Shown here piece after piece: positions 21,207 to 32,645 of a stretch of DNA of 64,000 nt (the stretch's first letter is position 1; each line of letters opens with the position of its first letter). Source of the DNA: Lanius collurio (Eukaryota > Chordata > Aves > Passeriformes > Laniidae); assembly GCA_020086605.1 (NCBI GenBank), contig JACBWW010000015.1, forward strand, positions 25,610,483 to 25,674,482, given 5' to 3'. The notes under the pieces are model-generated. The model was not told the origin of the DNA and searched no databases. It saw only the letters and a program-made list of their open reading frames with translations. Position numbers and translations under genes: made by a program.

Positions 21207-21848
21207 CAGATAGATGGTAACACTGAATTAGACCTCGACAGACTCCACATTCTGTGTTTTCCTCATCATCATCTCCTCTGCAGTCCTGGTTTAGGAAAGC
21301 ACTGTGAGATCCCTTCCTGCCAGAGAAGCACCTCATGTTTTTGCATGCTGATTATTCCCATGCTCATTTTTGGGCACAAACCTCAGTGGGGCTGCTTGTA
21401 CTGGGCTCAAGCAAAATTCCAAAATAAGGAGTAGTTCAAGAGCAGAAATCAGCAACAAGGCTCACACTTAATCTGACTTTTGTAGTCTCTTCCTCTGAAT
21501 CTGTACTTTCCTCTTCATTTTGATACTATTCTTCTTGGTATGAGAATAACGTCAAAAATAACAAAACTCCCCCATCCCATACATAGAAAATGCAACTAAC
21601 AATGATTTAATTTTGAAAATGTGGGCTGTCAAAAAAATGCTTTCCACTTAAGGGATGGTTTAAGCCATAGCACACTTGCCAACCATAGTAGGTTTGCAGT
21701 GCCTTGGCACCAACAAAACAGGAGAGAAAAGGAGAGAAACCGCTGTGAGATGTCTAGTCCCTAACTTTAATCTAACATATTTCCTTGGAACCTATTCATG
21801 CCCAATGCCTGGTACAGCAGAAGATGGGTTGTCAGTTTCTCAATAACT
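19801..21848. other. Gene-free AT-rich stretch
   Basis: No gene or recognised transposon was seen other than the microsatellite at 21149-21206. The sequence is T-leaning, with pyrimidine tracts such as the one at 20695-20720. Short frames here have no recognisable motifs. Confidence 0.5.
21149..21206 (+). repeat. Compound microsatellite (GATA)9(GA)11
   Basis: Nine perfect GATA units (21149-21184) pass directly into eleven GA units (21185-21206), followed by an imperfect CAGATAGATGG. Perfect arrays of this length are normally polymorphic. GATA arrays also offer clustered GATA-factor sites, although function is not implied. Confidence 0.97.
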
Positions 21849-22442
21849 GTTCTGGTTTCAGCTGGGGTAGAGTTAATTTTGTGCACAGAGGCTATTATTG
21901 GTCTGTGTTTGGGATTTGTGCTGAACACAGCGATGATAATCGAAAGATGATTTTGTTATTGCTGAGCAGGGCTTGTACAGAGCCAAGGCCATTTCTGTTG
22001 TGTGGACTGCCACTCTGGCAGGGAGGCTGGGGATGAAGGCACGGGACGTTGGGAGGAGACACAGCCAGGTCAGGTGATCCAAACTGACCAAAGGGATATT
22101 CCAGACCATGTGGCATCATGCTCAGTATATAAAGTGGGGAGAAGGAGGAATGAGGGGCGTTTGGAGGGATGATGGTTTTCTTCCCAAGTCACCATTAGGT
22201 GTGCTGGGGCCCTGCTCTCTTCAAGATGACTAAACATCTTCCTGCCCATGGGAAGCACTGAATTAATTCCTTGTTTTGCATTGCCTGAGTGAGCCACTTT
22301 TGCTTTTCCTATTAAAACATCTTTATCTCAGCCCACGAGTTTTCTAGCTTTTGCTTCTCCAACTCTCTCACCAATCTTGCTGGTGGGGGAGTAAGTGAGC
22401 TGTTGCATGGGACTTTGTTGATGGCTGAGGTAAACCATGACA
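21848..22442 (+). mobile_element. Solo LTR of an avian endogenous retrovirus, sense
   Basis: It begins TGTTCTGGTTTCAGCTGGGG then TAGAGTTAATTTT and ends GAGGTAAACCATGACA. These are the sense-strand ends of the LTR family also present inverted at 4329-4908. Promoter and polyadenylation landmarks are in the right order for an LTR: TATATAAA at 22126-22133 and ATTAAA at 22311-22316, with a G/T-rich stretch after it. No gag, pol or env sequence flanks it, so it is a solo LTR. The bases immediately outside share only AAC, so the target duplication is eroded or not recognisable. The intact TATA box makes residual promoter activity conceivable. Confidence 0.88.
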
Positions 22443-25400
22443 AACAGAAATATGCCTTATTTTCTCTTGGTATTCTTGCTCTTTTGGTGGGTGTCAGTGC
22501 TGTTTAAGTGCTTCCTGAAGTGTAGGCAGTAGGGACATGGAAGGACTTGGATAGATGCTCAAGATAGGGTGTTGCCCTGAACAGTGTAGTATTTAGTCCA
22601 GCTGGGAAGGCTGTGCAGACCCATTGTGGAAGACTGGTGATGACTGGTTGACTAGTGGCTTAGACATGAATTGCAAAATAGCCATGCATAAAATGGCCAT
22701 GCTATCTGAACTGTTGACTTGAATGTGTCGTTAGTCAAGGTAATAAGGCAATTAGACACAAAAAAATCATTAATAATTTAGCTTAATTGAAACCTAACAA
22801 TACAGACTTCCTCTGTGATTTCAAGTTATTTCAACTGTTTGGAAAGCATGACTTGTCTCTGTTGTTCAAGTACATATGCAATGTGGGAGAAAATAAAAAT
22901 TGTCACTAGAATTTCACTTTAAAGAACTTGTGTTACTTATTTTTCCTCATTAATTTGAACTCATGAATTCTCAGAGCTAGCTCTGATTCTATTTTCAAGT
23001 AAAAGCTCTTTTTTGTGTGGATAAATTAGGCTGTAAGATGTAACTGGCTGCTGTAGAGCGGGGTGGGACTTTGATGTAGAAGTCATGTTAAAGCAGATGG
23101 GTGTGCTGAGCATGCTTCAGCCAGGCTAAATAGGAAGAGCAATTAAATGCTCTTCCACACAGTTATTGCTGAAACAACAGGAAACAGAAATAGCAGAGTA
23201 AATAAACTGTGCCATCAGAGAGATTTCCCTGGAATGACAGCACATTTGGAAGCAAAGAGGTTTGTTGGTTGCAGCTGCTTGTAGAAGTCAGAAAAGTTCA
23301 GGGAAACCAGGAAAAAACCCAATCAACAGCAAAAGCAATGGTTTGGTTCAAAAGGATAAGAAGCAGAGTGATTTTTAGGATCAAAAAGGTGGACAGTAAT
23401 TTCTGGGCTGGTTGCTTAGTCTTGCAGTATTCAGGAAAATCAGATGTTCTTTGTAATAAACAACCCAACAACACACACATACTCGGTGCCCATACTCCTG
23501 AGGAAACCAATGGACTGACCTTAATTTATAGAGCACTTGGAGACCTAAGTTGCATGCTGCATTTTAGCATAACTCCACCAGCCAGGATCACGAAGCCTTT
23601 ACACACTGCAAGAAACCAACATGTCCTGCGAGGAAGAGTGGCAAATCTCCCACTAGCATCCCTCACAACGTTACCATGAAGGATGAATTATACTGATGTC
23701 TAGAAGATAAGGTTCCAGTTCACATTGCTTGTTGGGCTTGAGAGAAATTTGAGCTACCAGGAGAAATGTTGAATCAGCCCTGAGTACTGCTGGGCATGGC
23801 GCTTTTGCAGTACCCTTAACCATCTATCCTATAATGCTCATATTATCTGTAAACACTTACCTATCTCCTGGCAAGCAGGCTTAGGGACAAAAAGCCAAGA
23901 GAAAATACCACTCTTGTTGCAACATTGTGGGAGGATTTAAAGCCATTTGGGAAACAAAAGTAGGAAATAATCACAGCTAAGAAATTGATGGTTTAAAGGT
24001 ACTCTCTGAGGACTATGACTGCCATAGTATAAATTTAGTATTCATGGTATTAATGGAAAAATTCTAAACTGAATAGGAAATTAACTTTCTTACTTGAGGT
24101 TATGCTGCCGTGGTAGAGTGATCCTAATTATTTTTAAGACTAAATGCTAATGGCTAGGGGTAAATCAGGTTCCAAAAAGAAAGAAATCGATAATACAAAG
24201 ACAGATTTTGAAGATTTAAAATAATAAAACCAGGTAGAGTGGCTTGTATCAAATACAACAGAAAATCCCTTCAGTGAAACATGCATAAGGTTAAGTCTTG
24301 AGCGGATGCCTCACGCCTACAATTTAATGAATAAAAAACATAAATCAAATAAGACTGGGTCAAAACACAGACAAAGGGATTATACCGAAAATCAGGGCTT
24401 TAAGAAATGGGTGGTTGTGCAGAGACATACAATCTTTTTGGTCTTCTACATGACTTTTTTGCCTCCTGGACTCTGTTTCAGAAATCAGGAGAATGATTTT
24501 TTATTAAGTTCAGTTTTCTTTTAACTCATGTCAGCAGTCACTGAAATAATGGCTTTTTTACCCCCTACTGTAGAGTTGATTGGCACGTCCTTGTTACATG
24601 CATTCTTTTTATAAATCTTTTAATGTGTCCTCTGATTGAGTCACAGGAAAATGATCCAAGACAAATGGGTGATCTGATCTTCAGATAGTTAGCACAGTGC
24701 CTGGCAGCTGAAGAGAAAGCAAACAAAACACTGAAATGTACCAGCAGAGGCACCCAACAACTTGGAGTGTTTGATGATTGAAATGCAGAAAGGGCCGGTG
24801 GACTCACACCTGAGGGCTGTGTGAAATGCTGAGTACCATTACCAAGGTACTGATACTATAACAGTGCAAAAAAGGGTGACAGTTCCAGGTAGTCTTGGAT
24901 GTTCCTAAGCATGGCTACATATGTACTCAATTAATTTTGTGCTCATTAGGGCTGTAGAAGAAAGGGACTTGCTGAGATAAATTCTGAAAGGGAAAGAGCA
25001 AGCAAGACGTACCTAATGTATTTCATGAAGGATAACAGGATGGACTATAAAATGTTATCAACCAGCACACAAGAAAAGGGGGTCAGGGACCTCACCTATT
25101 CAGCCAAGTGGAAATCTGACAGCAATCAATATCTGGAGCAGATTTCAAAAGAGGTTTTCAGGTGCATAATCTCAGCAGAGGCCAGTGGGAATTGTGATCC
25201 TAAATCCCTTACACACTAATCCCTACTTTTGCATGGCTATAAAGAAGAATAACAAACATGTGGCGAGGACTGTAGGTAGCCTGATATTAGCACGTGTAGA
25301 ATGTGTAGTGGTGGCATCTCTTTAAGCTTGAACTCATCACTCGGTAGCTTTGGCTGAGCAGGAGTTTATTATTCATAACTCTAAAATTCACCCCATCTCA

Positions 25401-26635
25401 TTTCATCATCTAAGCTGTATAATCAATAAATCAAGTATGCATTTTAAGAAGATTTCCAAATTAAGCCAGACACCCTAACGTATAGGACATACCACATCAA
25501 TTAGTATACACAACAGCTTCTCGGTGAGCCAAGATGAGAGCAGCATAGTGATTTGGAAAATATGAATATCATTATGCTGAAGACATGCTTAGAGCAGTGG
25601 GTAGGGAATAAGGTTCAAGCACTAGAATTGCTTTTCAGATGTAACCCTCAATATATTTTGAAGATTTGTATCCAGTGCCAGGCCCCTCTAAATTGACTGG
25701 TAAATTGATGTGTCCTGGATCACCAGGCTCTTTCACAGGACACAGCTAAGCCCCTAAATACCATTAATATTAATAGAATTTTAAGTCTGATTTTCCAAAA
25801 AAACTGCTATGGGAATTCTGCCTTTCATTCATATTGTGCACTCTTCAGTGCTCCAAACTGTGGAGAATTTAATTCTATGAAGACACCCAGAGGAGCAAAC
25901 AGAAGTAGCAACTTCCTGTTCCAGCACTCAACCCCTGAGTTACGAATGAGTTGGAGATGGTGTCAGTTCTATCTTCAAAGCAAAACCAGGCAGTTGCCAT
26001 CAGGTTCTTACCTCTTAAGAGCACAGTTGTCTCTTTAAACTGAAGACAATCTGCCATTGGGCTCAGTCCTCAGCTAACTTCACCTGATGTGTGTACAGTG
26101 GTCTGAGCTCAGAACACCAATATGCACAGAGCTCCCAGTCCTGAACACCCTTCTCCTCGGGTACCATCTCACTCAGTTTCAACTTGTTCAAATGATCTGT
26201 GCAAGGACAGAACTGCAGTACAGCTGTTTTTTGCAGTGTTGCTTACCTGGTGCCACATTCTTGTTTGTGACATTTTCTGGGCTCTAGATGGCCTGAATGT
26301 GTCCGTGGAGAACATCATCAAATATGATGCAAACAGTAAAATAACTACTTTGTGGTGGTCGATCCAGGATGCCCATCATAAATCTAAATCTAGATTAAAA
26401 TTTAAAAGCCTTCTGCTTTTTGGAACAGTGACATAGAATGGCCTTTTTAAACAAGGCCCATAAAATTCCTTTTATATCTATTTACATGTTGAAGATTGCA
26501 AGCTTTTGTTTGCAAAGAAGGGAGAAATCTTCTCTCCCTGTGAAATTTGTGATGAGTCTAAGGGCAGTGTAACATCACTGGCCCCTACATTGCTCTCTTT
26601 CATGTCAAAATATGACTGCACTGTGATGTATGCAG

Positions 26636-26800
26636 GTTTTTTTGTTGGTTTGGTTTTGCTTGGTTTGTTTGATTTTGTTGTTTTTGTTGATGGTGGATAT
26701 TTTGGTTGTTTTTTTCATTATTTTATTTGGGTGGGTTTAATGTTTGGTTTTGTTCAGGTTCCTCATGTTTTTTCCTTTATTTATATTTTTTTTTACTTTT
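26636..26800 (-). repeat. T/G-rich (GGTTT) low-complexity tract
   Basis: Tracts such as GGTTTTTTTGTTGGTTTGGT and GGTTTGTTTGATTTTGTTG are the complement of the A/C-rich AACCAAA class seen elsewhere in the window. It reads open in one frame only because T-rich codons lack stops. Confidence 0.85.
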
Positions 26801-27774
26801 AATTAGTTCTTCTCTTTGCCTTGTTGGCTCTATTAAATACTATCTGTCCACACTCAAGGTCTTGGACTAAGGATTCCTGCTGGGACAGCTGACCTTATTG
26901 ATGAGCTAGTTGAGGTGTCTGTCCTCTAGCTTGGAGGGTTCAAAACAGTGGTGTTGCATGCTCCTTGGTGCTTTTCCAAGGCCTGACAAATATGTGGATA
27001 TTCTGTTGCTTGTCTTTGTTATCAAACACCAGCAGACTGCTGGCTTTTCTTTTGCTGACCTTGAGCATCCCCCTCTGACAAATTCCTGAGTATCATTTAC
27101 ACCTTTGAAGAAAAGCATGTTTGCTTTAACATATGTATTGAAAGGGAAGGGTCACCCCTAAAGAAATAAAGATGGGTTTTTTTTCAGAGAGGGCAGTAAG
27201 ATACAGCCTTTCCAGTGGGGACCTTTGTTTGCCTCTTTCTCATCCCAGGCCCGTGTATCCCAGCCCCTGGGCTAAATAGAGGCTGAAGCAGAATAGTCCA
27301 TTCAGGCTGCAGAGCTGATCCTGAACATAGAAGCTGGAGGGAATGGAATGGCCAAGGGAGAAACCTACATTTCAGCTCTTCAGGCCATCACTGTACCCAG
27401 CTGACCTTCTTGCATAATTTTCCTGTACAAAGAATATTGGGCAAGGAGAGGTCACCAGCTTCATATCAAGCTGGATCTCATTGTGTGGCAGACACTTACA
27501 GCTCAATGTTCATCAAAACCAGTCAGGGCTTTATCTGTAGTATATAAATGCTAATCATGAGTGTATATTTCTATAGATGCATTAGCAATATCTAGAGGGC
27601 ACTGCTACTGCTGCGGTCGTCTCTGTTTTTCTGCCACACCACCCAGGTTTTTAGGGGAACCAATTCAAATCCAGCTGTCAATGAGTTTTGGATGCAATTA
27701 TCATGTTTTATATTTGGTTTTGGGAAGGTGCATGGTTTATGTTTCTGATGTGCACAATATTGATTTCTACTTGG

Positions 27775-27835
27775 TTTGTATTTATTTTTATTTGTATTTA
27801 TTTTTATTTATTTATTTTTATTTATATTGGTTTTC
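27775..27835 (+). repeat. (TATTT)n-like simple repeat
   Basis: Repeated TTTATTTTTATTTGTATTTA-type units run to TTATATTGG. This is degenerate pentanucleotide sequence, AT-only apart from one G. Confidence 0.9.
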
Positions 27836-28869
27836 CTAATAACTTTGAAGTACTTGTGATTATGCTTTCTGTGTCATTGCCGGTCATGTGTGTTTGCATT
27901 GTGCTGCATTCTGTCTGGCATTTTCAAGAAGTCAACAAGCAGTGTCCATGATGATACAGTCCCCTTCCTTTTTAAGGCCACCATGCTGGCTCTACTAGCA
28001 TGTGTCTTATGGTGAAACAAATCTCAAGGGGATTTTTATGCATCAGTATTTCTCACTCAGACTAAGATTGCAACAAATCCCCTGTTACTATCCTATTGTG
28101 ATGAAGCCACTTGTGTTTTGTGGCTTTTGCAGAATGCACAGTGCCCAATTTGACAGCCTTTTAGGCTGCACCTTTAAAAAACCTCTAGCTGTATGGTTAT
28201 GATCATAAACTGAACTGATAATAGTCTCCAAATGCTGACTGCAATTCTTATGCTCTGTACTTTCTTCCCTCTATCTTCCTTTTATCATTGCCTGTACAAA
28301 GAGCCCATTCCTTTGCAGCCATAATTAAGCTCTCAGTTTCTCTTTCCAGTCCTTCTCTGACAGCAATTATCATGTCTATTTTTTTGTAGTTGCTGAAGCT
28401 GTCAATCCACAATGCTTTCCAAGAGCCATGTTCAGGTTCACAGGTGCAGGAAGCGAGCACAGAAGAAAGTCCCAGAAGTCGGTCATCATTTTAAAGATAA
28501 GGTCTGATCAGGGAGACACGGCTGCTTAGTTGCAGAAGATTTAAAAGCAGCATATGGTTCATGTTCTGGATTTAAACAGCTTACATACACACCCTGCCAC
28601 CACACTGTGGTATTTTTCCTCAAGTACTCTTTCACCCATTTTAATTTCAGGAACTTTCTCAATTACATGTGGAGGGTTTTTTACTTTTTTCACAGTTAGT
28701 AATGATTTCTGGATTTCTGCTGCACAATCTGATGCTGTTTCTCCCTTGAGGCCATTTACATGTTGAGCACCCATGAAAACAGCCCTGGTAAAGCCAGGTG
28801 AGGCTGCAGCCCACCACCCCATGGCTTTCTTCTGTGTCTGGCTCCATCTAGCACTGTGACTCCCCAAAC

Positions 28870-29620
28870 CTCCCATCTTGTCTCAAGTCAATTTTGACCC
28901 ATAGCAAGAGTCCTAAACCACTTGCTCATTTACCATGGGGAAGCTGCCCCATAGCTTTCATCACCTTTGTCATTCTCCTCTGAATTTTTCATCATATTTT
29001 GTTTGCAGGTGAAGGAATCAGAGTAGCATGCAGTGTTAAAAACTGGGATGAGCTCTGGGGTTGTACTGGGGTTTAACAATATTTTCTGTTCTCTATCTGC
29101 TCTGTAAAACCGCCTGTGATTTTACTCATCATTTTCCAGGATTAAGCTGGTCTTTTCATGGTCTTGCTCCTGACAGTTACAGCCAGCTTAGAGCTCATAC
29201 TGTTCACTTGAGTCTTGGATTGCTTTTTCCAAGGTGCATCACCTTAATCTATTTCCAGTGGGTTTCACCTGCCATTTTATTACCTAGCCCCTCCACCTTC
29301 AAAAATAATTTGGTAAATCTCTGGTCAGCCCTTGTTTTCACTAGCTTGACCGACTTCTTTGTTTTGTTGGGACCTTTTCATTTTAACAATTGGTTCTTTT
29401 TAGACTGTTTTTAAACATGAGGAACAGCACAGCTCCTAACACACTGTTTTTAGGAACTCCATCAGTGAGCTCCTTCCACATCAAGCACAGCCATTAACTC
29501 CTACAATGTGCTATCTTTAACTACTAAAATATCCAGGCACCTCCCTTTACTAGAGGATTTTTCTCCAGCTAAATTGATCCATCATTCCCATTTGTCCACA
29601 ATCTTTTTTTAAAGATTCAG
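28870..29620 (-). mobile_element. Ancient CR1/L3-type LINE ORF2 remnant, inverted
   Basis: Landmarks in order along plus are CATCACCTTTGTCATTCTCC then TCTGAATTTTTC (near 28962), AACAATATTTTCTGTTCTCT (29077), CCAAGGTGCATCACCTTAAT (29229), TTTCACCTGCCATTTTATTA (29263) and TAGGAACTCC (29450). They correspond to the reverse complement of the well-conserved CR1/L3 RT to 3' region found in turtles and birds. The copy is broken by indels and stops and has no intact frame. Its age is clearly greater than that of the CR1 copies with crisp 3' ends elsewhere in the window. Confidence 0.7.
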
Positions 29621-30559
29621 AGCAGGTGTGCTAGCCCCAATAGAACAACATGTAGGGCACCAAATGGCAGAAATACCAAAACCAACAGTGTGATATGAAT
29701 TTTGTATTCAAATGAAACATAACACTTTGTCACATAAATGATTGCCCTGCTATCAAGAAATATTCCCATATTTTCTAAGAACAATTAACTACACAAAGTT
29801 TACAGTACTGGAAGGCATTCACTTACAGAGAATGTAGAAGAATTTGCAGACAAGGTTGATTGCACTGGCAGGGTTTAACTGAAAAATAAAACAGATACAC
29901 ATTGATTGAAGCTATCTAAATAAAACATGAATGGATTCTAATGAAAACAGCAGGCAAAACAGCGCTTTGAGGTCTCAGCAACATTTTTCTCAGTACGGGT
30001 TGTGAGGTAGCCAGAGCAAATACGGTTCCTTGAGTCATTTACTAATTTAGCACCTTAAGATACATATTTTCACATTTATGGATTTATGAAAATACCTTTG
30101 CTGCTTTTCATCCCCCTCACCTCTAAACATTTCAAGTAACAATTTTGCAGATTTTTAAAAGTAATGATAATGTAATCAATGGAGTGCTGTAGGTTATGTC
30201 AGAAGATCTGCTACATCTCTGTAACAAAAACAAAGCACCTCACCATGCAGCACCAAAAATCATGTTTTGCTCTCTCTGCCCCTGCTCCTTAAGAAGGTGC
30301 TCACCAGCAGGGGCAAACAGGTCCATGCTTCCTTCAATCTCCACTGGTGTTTCCACTGACTTTTGTGGAACTACTCTGATTGTCTGGCTACTGGTGATGG
30401 ATATAAAATTATTCTGAGACATGCCTGTGGTTCAAGTATGAATGGAATATTTTTATTCATCTGATGTAGTGAGTTTTTATTTGACACACAGGCATTTAAT
30501 TTCTTCTGTATTATTCCACTTTCTTTGACACTGGCATGCAGTTCCTTCCAGCTACCAAC

Positions 30560-30690
30560 AGATTTCATTATGTTTCTGTTTACTTATGCTTTAGTATCAT
30601 TAATGAGGATGTTGACTAAGTCAAGACCTACTGATAATCTCTATGTTATGCTACCTGACAGTGTTTTTCTGTTTTATGTGCAGTTATTTA
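30560..30690 (-). mobile_element. Possible second piece of the ancient CR1 relic
   Basis: TATCATTAATGAGGATGTTG followed by ACTAAGTCAAGACCTA resembles the reverse complement of the CR1 RT segment just before the FADD-box region, which the larger relic at 28870-29620 also covers (near 29405). That makes it either a separate old copy or a duplicated part. The match is short and weak. Confidence 0.35.
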
Positions 30691-30942
30691 GCATTACCCT
30701 TAGCCATGGACATTTTGCCAGCTCTCAATACACTTGAGAGCAAAGCTGGTGAATAATTTATTAATGAATTTGTGTCTTGTGTTCCCTCACAAAATATGTA
30801 TCAACAGTCTGACTGTTACTGATTTGTTTCTTACTTGAAAAATTTCAAAAAACACTTAATGCAACCATATTTTAGTGTGTGGGTTGTTGGCAAAGTTCAT
30901 TAATACGAACTAGACTAATACTTTCTCTGATGTGATTCTGTT

Positions 30943-30948
<6 letters not shown>

Positions 30949-30974
<26 letters not shown>
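30949..30974 (+). repeat. (TA)13 microsatellite
   Basis: There are thirteen TA dinucleotides in an AT-rich setting. Long TA arrays are unstable and can extrude cruciforms; no other significance is claimed. Confidence 0.97.
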
Positions 30975-31977
30975 ATGTCCACAGAGATTTATTCTTTATG
31001 AGATGTGCCAGAGATTGCACCGTTCTTTTACCTTTATGTGTTCAGAGATAACTCTGTTGGTAGTATCTTGGGGGGTTTTTAAGGAATTCTTTGTCTGTGA
31101 AGTAGTCCCATCTCTTACTTTTGTTTTGTTTTGGTTTTTTCCTTCTTCTGAAAATAAGTCCCATAATCACCTTTCACTAATATATTGATTAGTCCCGGGT
31201 TGTTTTTCTGTTTTCAGTAGTAATTGCTATATTAGAAAATCAGGCTGATTTTTTTCTTGAAACACTTCTCATTGGGAAATTGATTTTTTATTATGTTTTT
31301 TAAAAAGAAAATAGCCATCCAGTCATTAATTGTTTTGTCCTTGTTAGAAAGCTGAATTTAATTGATCAAATGAAATATATTTTTCAAGGATTCTTCAGAA
31401 AAAATTACAACATTAGCTGTTTTTTCCCTTCTTATATTACTTGGGTGGGGAGGTCGAAGGCAAATCACTGTAATACCTTGCAATCATACAGAACCAGTGA
31501 TTTGCATATGTATGCATATTACTCTAATATTACTACATGCATTTCTTAGTTCCCAAGACTCTTCCTTAAAATCATTTTTCTCCTTCCTGTTCCTTTTTGT
31601 AAATTCATGCCCTACCATAAAAAGCAAAAATTTTCTGAAACCTCTGTAAGATAAACTGATTAAATGTACACAGGAAAAAATACATCTTAGTTTGAACTGT
31701 ATTGCACTCAGCCCATTTGGACTTGCCCTGCACTTTCAGGCTGATATTTTTATTTTATCACCTTAGAGTCACAAGCTCCTAGGCAGTGGGTCTGTCATGG
31801 CACAGAAAGAGCTGCCTCTCACACGTAGGTGGAATGATTCCTGTATACCAGCCAGCTGAGAAAAGGACATTTTATTTCAAGTGCCTAAGAGCAGCAATGT
31901 TGGTGAAAAAGGTTGCTATAGGGTGACAGATGCTTCACCACCAGATCATTCAAAGAGGATGAAAAATAGCAGGAAAA

Positions 31978-32046
31978 AAAGACCCCAACAAAACACCCCA
32001 AAAAATCCCAACAACAACAACAAAACCAAAAACCAAACAAAACCCA
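31978..32046 (+). repeat. A/C-rich low-complexity tract
   Basis: The tract includes GACCCCAACAAAACACCCC, AACAACAACAACAAAACC and AAAAACCAAACAAAACCC. It is the same class as 19010-19130 and 40321-40372. Confidence 0.85.
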
Positions 32047-32367
32047 GACTTTAAGCACAATGTTGCACTATTTCAGTGTATGTTCTATTTTCAGAAAGTG
32101 CTAAAGAAGCTGAAGCACAATAGACAATGATTTTTACATTATTCACTACAGAAAGTATTTGTAGAATAATGCAAATACACAGTGGCAGCCTGTGGGCTGT
32201 TGTTGAAGGGTAAATGTTTACAGGAGTGCTGGGTGTGAGGCTGTGTTGGGCTTGTGTGGCACAGTTCCTGTAGTGGAGGGGGTACAGGGGTGGCTTCTCT
32301 GAGAAACTGCCAGAAACTTCCTCTTTGTCTTACAGGAGGGAGTGGTGGGGGGAAGGTGTTCTTAAGA

Positions 32368-32645
32368 TTTCATAGAATCATAAAATAATAGAATAACCCA
32401 AGTTGGAAAGGACCTATGTGGATCACCAAAGTCCAGCTCCTGGCCCTGCACAGCACCCCCCAAGAGTGACACCATGTGCCTGAGGCTTGGTGTTGTGACC
32501 AGTTCCATGGGATGCCTGTTCCAGTGTCCAACCATATTCTGGCTGAAACCTTTTCCTAATATCCAACCTAAACCTCCCCTGACATGTCATTCCCTCGGGT
32601 CTTGTCAACAGGGAATGGATCAGTGCCTGCCCCTCCACTTCCCCC
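32368..32645 (-). mobile_element. CR1 LINE 3' end, inverted
   Basis: On plus it begins TTTCATAGAATCATAAAATA, the reverse complement of the ATTCTATG octamer tail, followed by CAAGTTGGAAAGGACCTA. It then runs through CAGTGTCCAACCATATTCTG and CCTTTTCCTAATATCCAACC with TAAACCTCCCCTGACATG to about 32645. This is the last ~280 bp of a 5'-truncated CR1. Its similarity to familiar avian CR1 3' ends is good, so it is younger than the relic at 28.9-29.6 kb. Confidence 0.92.

Larger units (their letters stand above)
22443..28869. other. Gene-free stretch with T/G-rich tracts
   Basis: No gene is supported. The longest frame, 23209-23679 on plus, starts at a GTG, has no domain I recognise and is not bounded by convincing splice sites. 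Low-complexity tracts are listed separately at 26636-26800 and 27775-27835. The rest is unique AT-rich sequence. Confidence 0.5.
29621..32367. other. Gene-free T-rich stretch
   Basis: No gene is visible. Two items stand out: a possible further CR1 relic at 30560-30690 and a (TA)13 repeat at 30949-30974. An A/C-rich tract lies at 31978-32046. Reading frames are short and T-rich. Confidence 0.5.

Noticed and set aside
21843..22447. Target-site duplication around the plus-strand LTR
   Set aside because: Only AAC is shared by the two flanks, which is too short to be evidence.
23209..23679. 156-codon plus-strand frame
   Set aside because: It starts at GTG, has no domain or splice context, and is compatible with chance.
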